The notes under the pieces are model-generated. The model saw only the letters and a list, made by a program, of their open reading frames with translations, made no database searches and was not told the DNA's origin. A stretch of DNA of 64,000 bases from Austropuccinia psidii (taxonomy: Eukaryota; Basidiomycota; Pucciniomycetes; Pucciniales; Sphaerophragmiaceae): positions 58,857,437 through 58,921,436 of the forward strand of contig JALGQZ010000001.1 of the NCBI GenBank assembly GCA_023105745.1. Reading direction: 5' to 3'. Of this stretch, positions 11,746 to 21,577 are shown piece after piece; the stretch's first letter is position 1; every line of letters starts with the position of its first letter. A program made the translations under genes and the position numbers.

Positions 11746-13581
11746 TGTGAGCCTTAGAGGTAATTTCATATACCCAAAAGACCACAAATACAAAATTAAC
11801 ATATAAATATAAATAAAATAAATTTATTTATATTATTAAAATGAAAATCAAAATATAAATATAAAATTATATTCAAAAATTAAAAATTTAATTACAATTC
11901 AAAAATAAAATTACATTAAATTTTGAAATTGTAAAATTACATTTATACTTGAAAAAATTAAGTAAAAATGAATTTTTAATAAAATTGTAAAATATTAAAT
12001 AAATTTGGAAAAAAGTTAAATAAAAATTATTATAACTTTTTATCCAATAAATAAACATATAAAAAATTTTTCACCATTTGATTCCTCATAAAAAATTAGG
12101 TGGGGTCACCTCTGAGTGAAATGTTTGTAACTCAACTCTAAATAAGCTTAAATTAAGTTTTTAGTATTTTCAATACAAAAATTGAAAATACTCATAACTT
12201 TAATTTAATTCACATCACATGTAGTGTTAATCACCAAAAATTCTGTTAAAATTGAGGTGTTGTGTATATTTTAGAAGTTATGAGGAATTAAAGTATTTTC
12301 AATTGAATTCAATTGAAATGTCAAAATGTGCGCGTGTATTACATATATTAACTTTGATTTACATATGAGGTATAAATTATTACTGTATTGAACTGTACAA
12401 CTCAATTGAATTACATATGTAAATTATAAGTATAATACAAGATGAGGAATTAAAGGAAAAATAAATTGGAAAGATTAAATTTGGGGGGGGAAGGAACTCC
12501 AGCTCTAAGGGGGAGCTAGACCCCCAAAATCCTTGCTGACAGGTGTGGGATGTCGAAATTCACGCAAAATTTCATCACTTTTGGCCTGGAATTGAGTTAC
12601 AGGGTCTGTGAACTCAATTGATGATGAGGTTTTGATACCAACTGGGGTAGTTTTAGCTGTTGCCAAGAGGGTAAAACTACCCTTAAGATAAAACAATCAT
12701 AGTAAAAACAGTTTTAACTGGTTTATAAGTCTCTTAAACACATTCTGACGTGTTTTGAAGGCTCTAGACCAGGTATTGCTATAGTAATGGCTGATTTAAG
12801 GGTCTAAAATGGCTCAAAATGGCTAAAAATGGCTTAAACCAGCCCTTTTTTGGTCTAAACCAGGGTTCAATGATGCCATAGTTGGCTTTTCTGTTGTCAG
12901 ACTGTTTTTCACGACTGAAAAGAGTAAATTTTACTTTTGGAGTAAGAAAATTGATGGCTATAAAAGAATGTCTTCTTTGCCACACTTTTCTCTTCATGTT
13001 AGAATCTTTTCCTTTTATAATTAGTTTAAACACTGTTCAACCAATCAATAAGAGATTCCAACCACCCTTTTTAAATCATTTTTAACCTTTTAACCACGTG
13101 AAACAATCATTATAATCATTGTTTGTAACTCTTATAATCATTTTTACCCCTGAACCACCACAAAAGTGAATTAAAGCATCTTTCATCAGTGTAAACTTTG
13201 TCACTTTGTTTCCAAATTCACTCTGGTCACTTTTGGGCGTGTTTTCTCTTTAATATTCTTTTTAAAGACTTTGTTCTTTAATCAATTGCCTGTAGTTCTT
13301 TGCTCAATTAATTCCAATTGAAATTGCTCTTGAAGAAATTTCTTTTGTAGCCTTAAATATCTCTTGTAGAGTATTTTTGGACAAATTTTTATTGTTGGTA
13401 AAACAATAAATATTTATAATATTATTTTTTTATACTAATAAAGTTATAAACAATAGAATTGGCGTGTTTTCTCTTAGAAATAGTATTTCTTACTATTTTT
13501 AATTGATTTTTACCTTAAACAAATTTTGAGGACAGGAAAAGTACCTGATTTTTAATCAAAGTTTCATATCCACACCTTACA
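11746..13581 (+). repeat. A1 5' LTR
   Basis: 1836 bp, TG...CA ends. Very similar by eye to the 3' LTR at 18763-20600, which points to a recent insertion. It contains a 22-bp palindrome at 12297, a G-run followed by a small AGCTC/GAGCT hairpin near 12495-12520, and no coding frame. Confidence 0.95.
12297..12318 (+). repeat. Perfect 22-bp palindrome in the A LTR
   Basis: Arms TTTCAATTGAA and TTCAATTGAAA meet without a loop. It is unchanged in the A1 3' LTR (near 19315) and in solo LTR A2 (near 56289) but degraded in A3 (near 61768). It may be a protein-binding site; function unknown. Confidence 0.75.
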
Positions 13582-13600
13582 TTTGGGGGCCCAGCCGTGA
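13582..13600 (+). other. Candidate primer binding site of A1
   Basis: TTTGGGGGCCCAGCCGTG directly follows the LTR. B1 has TTTTGGGGGCCTGGCCGTG at the same place and B2 the complement of a near-identical string. TGG at the start fits pairing with a tRNA CCA end, but I could not assign the tRNA. Confidence 0.6.
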
Positions 13601-13728
13601 TATTTTACCTGTGACATATTCTTTTTACTCTTTTTAAATCTTTTTTCTTATATTGAAAAATTTAAAAACATATAAAAAATACTTATAATTCAAAAAAATC
13701 CATAAAAAATAATTTTTTCATATTATAA

Positions 13729-13803
13729 GTGAGGCTTATATTTTTATTTCTTTTTTGAAATATCCTTTTTAACTTAATTAATTGGTTTTTTCATTGATTT
13801 TAG
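13729..13803 (+). other. Predicted leader intron of A1 (75 nt)
   Basis: Donor GTGAGG after TTATAA and acceptor TTGATTTTAG. Exon 0 ends in A (13728) and exon 1 starts TG TCT GAC, so the joined codon is ATG followed by an open frame. No other in-frame ATG exists in exon 1. The branch site is not clear (TTAAC near 13768 is possible). The B family has the same arrangement. Confidence 0.55.
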
Positions 13804-14625
13804 TGTCTGACAATGTGGTAAGACAAGAAAACATTGAAACAGCCTCAACAGTCACCAGCATTATTCCTTCCAGTACTATTAATTCAGACCATAATAGTAC
13901 TGTTATTGTGACTCAAAATAACCAACCTGAATTAATTAACTTGCACATAAGTAATACACTTCAGAAAGCTAAAAATTTGGCCAATAGTAAGTTTTTTGAC
14001 GTAAAAATACTATTTTAAGCCTTTTTTAAACCATAATTATGCCTTCAACCAGGTCAGGAGCCAGCTACAACCCCTCAAGCAGCTCCCAAAAAGGTAATAG
14101 ACGTGATTATGGCAGAGGCCAATCAGGTACAGAAGGAAAAGGGTCAGTTGATGACTTTCAAACAACTAAATTGAGTCATTCTGAAGCTGATAATACCATT
14201 TTACCTTCAAAAAGAGCTGACACCACCACAACAAGCCTCTGTGGACATATACAAAGCCAGCCACAGTGCATAAAACAATGCACTTCAATTCAAGGAGTAC
14301 CAGATCCTTGCAGACCTGTGGAAGAATTGCATGAATTCTTACCTGACAGTAAGAAAATTCCTGGGCCATCCCAACACATGCAAATTGCTCAATGGATGGC
14401 ATCCATTGATGATGAAGAAAAACATGATGCTTTTGACACTAGAATGGAGGAAAAACAGCCCTCCACCACCCAAACCAGAGCCAAAAACAGCCCCAGTGGC
14501 CAGCAGCAGAAATTCCAACGTGCCCAAAGATTCAACAGGATGCCATGGAAAATGTATTTCAGATGGCCAGAACCATGATGGAATTACAGAAGAAGGAGGA
14601 AGCCAGATTTAGATTCCAGAAATGA
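13804..14625 (+). pseudogene. A1 ORF1 (spliced, unknown function)
   Basis: Model: exon 1 at 13804-13986 (start codon completed by the A of exon 0), intron 13987-14052, exon 2 from 14053. The exon 1 protein is Ser/Thr/Asn-rich. Exon 2 reads helix-like sequence (KKVIDVIMAEANQVQKEKGQ), then a proline-rich PPPPKPEPKTAP stretch near 14460, and after a frame break the segment DAMENVFQMARTMMELQKKE ending at TGA 14623-14625. That stop overlaps the gag ATG as ATGA. In-frame stops at about 14171 and 14271 and the break near 14500 disable it. A different frame (14039-14578, starting MPSTRSGAS) is open for 179 codons, but its composition is poor in hydrophobic residues and it does not connect to exon 1. 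No known domain is recognised. A nucleic-acid-binding or accessory Gag role is a guess. Confidence 0.45.
13987..14052 (+). other. Predicted ORF1 intron of A1 (66 nt)
   Basis: Consensus donor GTAAGT at 13987 and acceptor TTCAACCAG ending 14052. Removing it keeps exon 1 in the frame of the protein-like exon 2. The intron carries stops in that frame. The branch site is weak (ATAATTA near 14032). Confidence 0.45.
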
Positions 14626-16200
14626 TTTCTGATATATTTGATTCCATCCCAGAATTGTATGATGCTATAATTGACATGAAAAAACATCTTTCTGATAAAA
14701 ATGAAACCATTTGTAACAACATTAAAACAAACAACCTGAGTCTGTGCCAAATTAATGAAACACTTATGTGTTTTGAAAACGTTTTAAGAACAATTAAAAT
14801 TTCCAATAATGATAATTCTTCTGGCAATAAAATAAATGAACAATATGCCATTATTAAAGAATTAACAGATAAATATTCTAAATTCAATATTGATGACATA
14901 ATTGAAACAGGAATTAAAAAAGCCATAAATATTATCAAAAAAGATAACAAGAAACTTCTTGATGACATTTCAAATTCATTTACTGAAGTAAAGACATATA
15001 CCATTGCCTTGAAAAAGTGTTTTGATGCTTCACAAGAAGAAGTATCCAAATTATCAATGAAATTGAATCAATTCACTGCTGATAATACAAGACAGACAGA
15101 GATATGGCAAGAACTGACACATAAGGAAAACATGTATAAAATGGAAGTAATAAATTTAATACAAAGCTTCCAACATGAATACAGAAATTCCCAAAGGTGT
15201 GGCAACAGTAAAATGAATGGCATTGAAAAAATACTGAACACCTTACCAAGAATTTCTACACCTATGAATCAAAATGAGGGCACAAGAATTCCAAATCCAC
15301 AAGTATTGGATCCTGATAATTCACAATTAAAAAATGAATTATCCACTTCTTTTCATAACTTGGAACGATCAATGGGCCAAGCACTCTTGAAACAAGTTCC
15401 AAAACTTAAAGAATGGCCTCACTTCAGTGGTGAAGGAGAGTATGAACATATGGAATTCATTAGAGGTATTGACATGATCAAAGAAGATTTTGAATTACCA
15501 GACAGATTGGTAACAGCCAGATTTAACACCTTGTTTACCAAATCAGCTCACAGATGGTAAATCAAAATAAGACAAGCACATGGACACCAGAGTTGGACTT
15601 GGTGGAAAGCCCAAATCATCAACAAATGGGAAAATGATGCTTGGAGGTTTAAAGTTGAAAAAGCCTTTGAATCTGCTAAATTTAATGCTGATAAAGACAC
15701 CGCTTTACCATGGTTTTGCCAACAAAAGGACAGATTAACAGCATTATATCCTGACATGTCAGAATTTATGATCCATAGAGAGATTCTTAGACAATGTGGA
15801 GGTGACTTAGAGCATGCTGTCAAAAGCAGGACTACTGAACAATCTTCAGAAGAGGATATTATCAATATATTGGAAGAAGTAACCACCAGAACCAAAATTG
15901 GTTCTAGTAGGGTGAATCTCAAAACAAGGTTTAATACACCTTGGAAAGATTCTGTGGACAAAAACTCCAAAGAAAATCCTAATAATATGAAGTATAAATC
16001 TGCAGATACAGTCATAAAGTGCCATATTTGCCAAAGCACCACCCATTTAGCCAATACATGCCCAAAAAAGGGAAAAATCAATGAAATTGATATTGGAAAG
16101 GAACCTGATGTTGAAAAAGATGACATAATTGAAGACAATTCAGATGATAAGTCATCAATATTTTCTGAATCTTCAAAAGATATAGGAAATATCAATGCAA
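14622..16200 (+). pseudogene. A1 gag
   Basis: Gag forms the particle and binds element RNA. The frame opens at ATG 14622 with a long helical, coiled-coil-like N-terminus rich in Asn, Lys, Ile and Glu. It continues through LKEWPHFSGEGEYEHMEFI, the conserved start of the retrotransposon Gag capsid domain, and the WTWWKAQIINKW segment. It ends with a CCHC zinc knuckle at 16020-16061 (C-X2-C-X4-H-X4-C). A TAA at 15558-15560 interrupts it after RW. Gag and pol share one frame with no frameshift, unlike family C. Confidence 0.85.
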
Positions 16201-18395
16201 CTTTTGACATCATGGAATCTTATTCCCACTTGCCACAATTGAGCAATGGTCAAGTTGATTTATCAAAAGTTCAATATGCACAACTTATGAAGACAAAACC
16301 AAACAGAGGAAAAGGTTCTACAGCTGGTAACTCCTGTATAACAGAAGTGGTGATTGACAACAATCCAACCAAAGTTTTGCTTGACCCAGGAGCCTTCTGC
16401 TCCTGTGTTGGGAAATCTTTTCTTAAGACTTGCGTACCAAATTTTGAAGATCAATTGTTACCAATTGATGGTATAAAACTCAACAGTGCAAGTAATCCAA
16501 TGAAAGCATTAGGAATCTTTGAGACCAATGTCATATTCCCACACATAAATGGGAATTTAAGAATCACAGTTGAATTTGTTTTTATGGAAAATTGCTCTAG
16601 TACCCATTTTATATTGGTAAATGACTATTTAATCATGTATGGGATAGATTTGCATAATAACAAAGGCAGATACTTTACTATTGGAGACAATAAGCGCCAA
16701 AAATTTGCCTTTTTACCATTTAAAAGACAAATTACAGTAAATAAAGTATCACCAGTCAGCTTAGAGTTGGAGAAATTCAAGTCTGAGCAGTTAAATGAAG
16801 CTGAAATAAGCCTTCATCTGACTGATAAACAGGAAAATGAACTTTCTTCCCTTTTGTATGACCACAGAGGAGCATTTGCTTCAGACAAAGAACCTCTAGG
16901 AGCGATTACTGGTCATGAAGTTGACATAATTCTTAATATTGAGAGACCTTATCCACCACTCTTAAGAAGACCTGCATATCCAGCAAGTCCAAAATCAAGA
17001 GAAGCTCTAGAAATTCATATCAAAGAACTTCTGGACCTTGGTGTAATAAGAAAAGTAGGCCACAATGAAGAAGTAGAAATAACTACACCAGTCATAGTGG
17101 CATGGCATAATGGAAAATCCAGAGTGGTTGGGGACTTTAGAGCTCTGAACACTTACGCTGTTCCAGACAGATACCCAATACCAAAAATCCAAATTGCCCT
17201 TACTCAAATTACTCAAGCAGTGTATATAACCACTATGGATGCCCTTAAAGGATTCCATCAGAATGTGGTGACACCAAGGGCAAGAAAATACTTGAGAATT
17301 ATTGTTCATTGTGGAGTGTATGAATACTTGAGGATGCCCTTTGGTATCAAAAATGCACCTTCACACATCCAAAGAATGATGAATGAAATCTTCCCTGAAG
17401 AACTCTCAGAGGGATGGTTAATCATTTACATTGATGACATTATTGTCTGTTCCAAGACTTGGGTGGAGCACATGTACAGATTGTCCAGAGCTTTGACAAA
17501 AATTCAATCAGTCAACATGAAAATCTCCTTGAAGAAATTCCATTTTGTATTTAAAGAACTTAAGGCACTAGGACATGTTGTATCTGGTTTATCCCTTGGA
17601 ATTGACAAAAACAAAGTTGCAGCAGTATTGCTAAAACCCATGCCTTAGAATAAGAAAGAAATCCAGTCATTCTTAGGTTTTGCAGGATATTACAGGCAAC
17701 ACATTAAAGATTTTGCATCCATAGCAAGACCACTTCATAAATTGTGTGACAAAGACACAGTATTTGAAATGACTGTTGACAGAGTCAACGCTTTTGAGTC
17801 TCTAAGAGAAGCCTTGACCACTGCTCCACTCTTACTTATGCCAGACTTTAAATTGCCTTTTAAATTGTATATTGATGCATCAGGGGATGAACTGGGTGCT
17901 GCACTTCACCAAGTTCAGTTAATAAATGACAAACCTGTAGAAGGACCCATATGTTTCATATCCACGCAAATCAAACCAACTGAAGCCAGATATGGGGCAA
18001 GTCAAATGGAATGTCTATTCCTTGTCTGGGCCTTGGAGAAATTGAACTACTTCTTAGAGGGATGTGTTTTTGAGGTGATAACAAATTGTACAGCTGTCCA
18101 ATCACTTTTAAACATGAAAACCCCCAACAGACATATGCTCAGATGGCAAATAGCCATACAAGAATACAGAGGCAATATAACTATTGTTCATAAGGATGGG
18201 AATATTCATAAGAATGCAGATGGACTAAGCAGATGGCCATTACCAAATAATATTGATAATCCTGCTTATGTGCCAGAAGAAACTTCACCACAGATCCCAA
18301 TAGAAGGAATAAGTGTTACAGACTTGAACACCACCTTCTTTGAAGAAGTAAGAAATAGTTACATTCAAGATAAGAATTGTAGCATCTTATGCTAA
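16201..18395 (+). pseudogene. A1 pol: protease, reverse transcriptase, RNase H
   Basis: Aspartic protease with LLDPGAFCSCVG (D-P-G instead of the usual D-S/T-G) around 16380. Reverse transcriptase spans about 16960-17640 with GDFRALN, MPFGIKNAPS and the intact catalytic YIDDI at 17427-17441. A TAG at 17646-17648 then breaks the frame before [14 protein letters not shown] and the RNase H domain ([15 protein letters not shown], ending [10 protein letters not shown]). In RNase H the usual TDCTA motif reads TNCTA near 18085, an Asp-to-Asn change at a probable catalytic position. B1 keeps TDCTAL. The remaining frame ends at 18395. Confidence 0.9.
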
Positions 18396-18739
18396 TTAGT
18401 GAACAAAGACTGTAAAGGCAACTCTCTAATACATGCCTTGGATGAATTATGATCTTATGATAAAGGAAGATTTCACCTGTTGGATAGTATAATTTATCAC
18501 AAGACCAAGCACACATATGTCATGACAGTTGTGGACAGGTCATTAATCAATCTTGTACTAAGAAAATTACTAAAGTTCTAAAAGAAAGAAAATTAAGAAC
18601 CAAGAAAGTGAGGGAATACCTTGTTAGGTACAGTGACCCAACTTGTGAAGATGAATGGTTAGAAGAAAAAGATATACCAGAAGCTACCAAACTCCTCAGG
18701 AGATTCAGACACACTAGAAATACCAATATTACAAAGTAA
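18396..18739 (+). pseudogene. A1 integrase remnant fused to out-of-frame chromodomain
   Basis: Up to 18556 the sequence encodes the region before the integrase zinc finger (RSLINLVL), with stops at 18393 and near 18450. At GTACT (18555-18559) it jumps to the chromodomain linker. Comparison with A3 shows that 1141 bp between two GTACT copies are missing, including the HHCC finger and the DDE core. The chromodomain (REYLVRYSDP, DEWLEEKDIPEA) is at 18572-18739 in another frame, ending at TAA 18737-18739. A1 therefore has no integrase of its own. Confidence 0.88.
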
Positions 18740-18749
18740 TATTCTTTTT

Positions 18750-18762
18750 TAGGGTGAGGGAA
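18750..18762 (+). other. A1 polypurine tract
   Basis: AGGGTGAGGGAA lies directly before the 3' LTR, the normal place for the plus-strand primer. A3 has the complement of a similar purine run at 62337-62355. Confidence 0.75.
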
Positions 18763-20600
18763 TGTGAGCCTTAGAGGTAATTTCATATACTCAAAAGACC
18801 ACAAATACAAAATTAACATATAAATATAAATAAAATAAATTTATTTATATTATTAAAATGAAAATCAAAATATAAATATAAAATTATATTCAAAAATTAA
18901 AAATCTAATTACAATTCAAAAATAAAATTACATTAAATTTTGAAATTGTAAAATTACATTTATAGTTGAAAAAATTAAGTAAAAATGAATTTTTAATAAA
19001 ATTGTAAAAAATTAAATAAATTTGGAAAAAAGTTGAATAACAATTATTATAACTTTTTATCCAATAAATAAAAATATAAAAATTATTTCACCATTTGATT
19101 CCTCATAAAAAATTAGGTGGGGTCACCTCTGAGTGAAATGTTTGTAACTCAACTCTAAATAAGCTTAAATTAAGTTTTTAGTATTTTCAATACAAAAATT
19201 GAAAATACCCAAAACTTTAAGTTAATTCACATCACATGTAGTGTTAATCACCAAAAATTGTGTTAAAATTGAGGTGTTGTGTATATTTTAGAAGTTATGA
19301 GGAATTAAAGTATTTTCAATTGAATTCAATTGAAATGTCAAAATGTGCGCGTGTATTACATAAGTGAACTTTGATTTACATATGAGGTATCAATTATTAC
19401 TGTATTGAACTGTACAACTCAATTGAATTACACATGTAAATTATAAGTATAATACATGATGAGGAATTAAAGGAAAGATAAATTGGAAAGATTAAATTTG
19501 GGGGGGAAAAGGAACTCCAGCTCTAAGGGGGAGCTAGACCCCCAAAATCCTTACTGACAGGTGTGGGATGTCAAAATTCACGCAAACGTTCATCACTTTT
19601 GGCCTGGAATTGAGTTACAGGGTCTGTGAACTCAATTGATGATGAGGTTTTGATACCAACTGGGGTAGTTTTAGCTGTTGCCAAGAGGGTAAAACTACCC
19701 TTAAGATAAAACAATCATAGTAAAAACAGCTTTAACTGGTTTATAAGTCTCTTACACACATTCTGACGTGTTTTGAAGGCTCTAGACCAGGTATTGCTAT
19801 AGTAATGGCTGATTTAAGGGTCTAAAATGGCTCAAAATGGCTAAAAATGGCTAAAACCAGCCCTTTTTTGGTCTAAACCAGGGTTCAATGATGCCATAAT
19901 TGGATTTTCTGTTGTCAGACTGTTTTTCACGACTGACAAGAGTAAATTTTACTTTTGGAGTAAGAAAATTGATGGCTATAAAAGAATGTCTTCTTTGCCA
20001 CAATTTTCTCTTCATGTTAGAATATTTTCCTTTTATAATTAGTTTAAACACTGTTAAACCAATCAATAAAAGATTCCAACCACCCTTTTTAAATCATTTT
20101 TAACCTATTTAACCACGTGAAAAAATCATTATAATCATTGTTTGTAATGCTTATAATCATTTTTACCCCTGAACCACCCCAAAAGTGAATTGAAGCATCT
20201 TTCATCACTGTAAAATTTGTCACTTTGTTTCCAAATTCACTCTGGTCACTTTTGGGTGTGCTTTCCCTTTAATATTTTTTTTAAAGACTTTGTTCTTTAA
20301 TTAATTGCTTGCAGTTCTTTGCTCAATTAATTCCAATTGAAATTGCTCTTGAAGAAATTTCTTTTGTAGCCTTAAATATCTCTTGTAGAGTATTTTTGGA
20401 TATCTTTTTATTGTTGGTAAAACAATAAATCTTTATAATATTATTGTTTTATACTAATAAAGTTATAAACAATAAAATTGGCGTGTTCTCTCTTAGAAAT
20501 AGTATTTCTTACTATTTTTAATTGATTTTTACCTTAAACAAATTTTGAGGACAGGAAAAGTACTTGATTTTTAATCAAAGTTTCATATCCACACCTTACA
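18763..20600 (+). repeat. A1 3' LTR
   Basis: 1838 bp, starts TGTGAGCCTTAGAGG and ends CCTTACA, followed by the AGCAC duplication. Same landmarks as the 5' copy, including the 22-bp palindrome and the A-rich first 250 bp. Confidence 0.95.
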
Positions 20601-20605
20601 AGCAC

Positions 20606-20968
20606 CCTTTCCACCCCATTTCAGGATAAAAAGGAGGCTTTTCACAGCCAGAATTGTTTCCTCATCCTGCTCTTGAATACCCTACGTAGTAAACTGTCCA
20701 AAACAGTTTTACTCTTCGGTAACAATCAGGGTATAACTATAATCTTAATTATTGTAGCTCTTATTATAGTAATCCAACTGGTAAGACTGCATCCAGGGTT
20801 CTCAATATTGCTCACCACCACTATTTCTTAATAGTAGAACCCTTTTATTATATTATAAATCATCATATCATTATAAAAACTCTTATTTTAAATTTATTTC
20901 ATGTGTCACAGTCATAGTTCTAGTTGTAAATAGCCTAATTACTACTTCAACATAGATTCCAGCTGACA
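20606..20968 (+). repeat. B1 5' LTR, second part
   Basis: Resumes at CCTTTCCACCCCATTTC exactly where 10672-11745 stopped, matching the uninterrupted 3' LTR near 28841. Ends AGCTGACA. Confidence 0.93.
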
Positions 20969-20990
20969 TTTTGGGGGCCTGGCCGTGTTT
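20969..20990 (+). other. Candidate primer binding site of B1
   Basis: TTTTGGGGGCCTGGCCGTG follows the LTR and resembles the A1 site. B2 shows the same string in complement at 51880-51893 and again at 41707-41726. Confidence 0.6.
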
Positions 20991-21015
20991 TTTGAAACTT
21001 TTTGGACCCTTATAA

Positions 21016-21577
21016 GTGAGTTTTTTCTCTTATTTCTCACTTTCTGACAATTGTTTTATTCTTTTTAGGCGTAATATTTCTTAAAAATATATATACTATA
21101 TATATATATTTCTTTTTTGGTACATATACCACCTTTACACTCATATTTTAAGAGTACCTGTCACGTGGCTAATAACCACAAGACCCTTATTTTTGGCGTG
21201 TTTTACATATAAAAACACTTAAGCCATTAATACAGTCTAATTTTTTAATTAAAATAAGACACCTCATACTGATAAACCAACAGTTGAGGCATGGTTGGAC
21301 ATATTTTTAACTCAATTTCCCTGTTACACACCACTTTTTGACAGCTTACACTTGCTAAATACAAGTTATTCTGTGAGATATTGGAATACAAACAGTATAC
21401 CAAATATCAGTAAGCTGTATTTCTGACGTGAAATTGTTAATTCAATCACACTGTCATTGTACAAGGGCACACTGTAATAATATACAAGCCCAGAGGCCAT
21501 TCTTAGACGTGCAAAACCAGCATTTCTTGAGAAAGTCTTAGCTGACATAAGCCATCTTGTTCCTGCTTTTTATTCAG
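21016..21577 (+). other. Predicted leader intron of B1 (562 nt)
   Basis: Donor GTGAGT at 21016, branch CTGAC at 21542-21546, acceptor TTTTTATTCAG ending 21577. Exon 0 ends CTTATAA and exon 1 begins TGGAAGAT, so splicing creates ATG GAA GAT. All three signals and the flanking A and TG recur in B2 (donor 51848-51843, acceptor ending 51278), although the intron sequence between has drifted. Confidence 0.7.

Larger units (their letters stand above)
11746..20600 (+). mobile_element. A1: family-A Ty3/Gypsy element with deleted integrase
   Basis: Complete from LTR to LTR, 8855 bp, flanked by AGCAC (11741-11745 and 20601-20605) and inserted in the B1 5' LTR. LTRs start TGTGAGCCTTAGAGG and end CACACCTTACA. 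The internal region has a primer site, spliced ORF1, and gag-pol frame 14622-18395, after which most of the integrase is missing and the chromodomain follows out of frame. It could be mobilised only in trans, and its gag and pol also carry stops. Confidence 0.95.

Noticed and set aside
14039..14578. 179-codon frame starting MPSTRSGAS as the A1 gag start
   Set aside because: It is open but polar and low in hydrophobic residues, does not join the upstream exon, and is not in the gag frame. The alternative frame carries helix-like and proline-rich segments and fits the splice signals. I keep some doubt because predicted proteins of related copies may use it.
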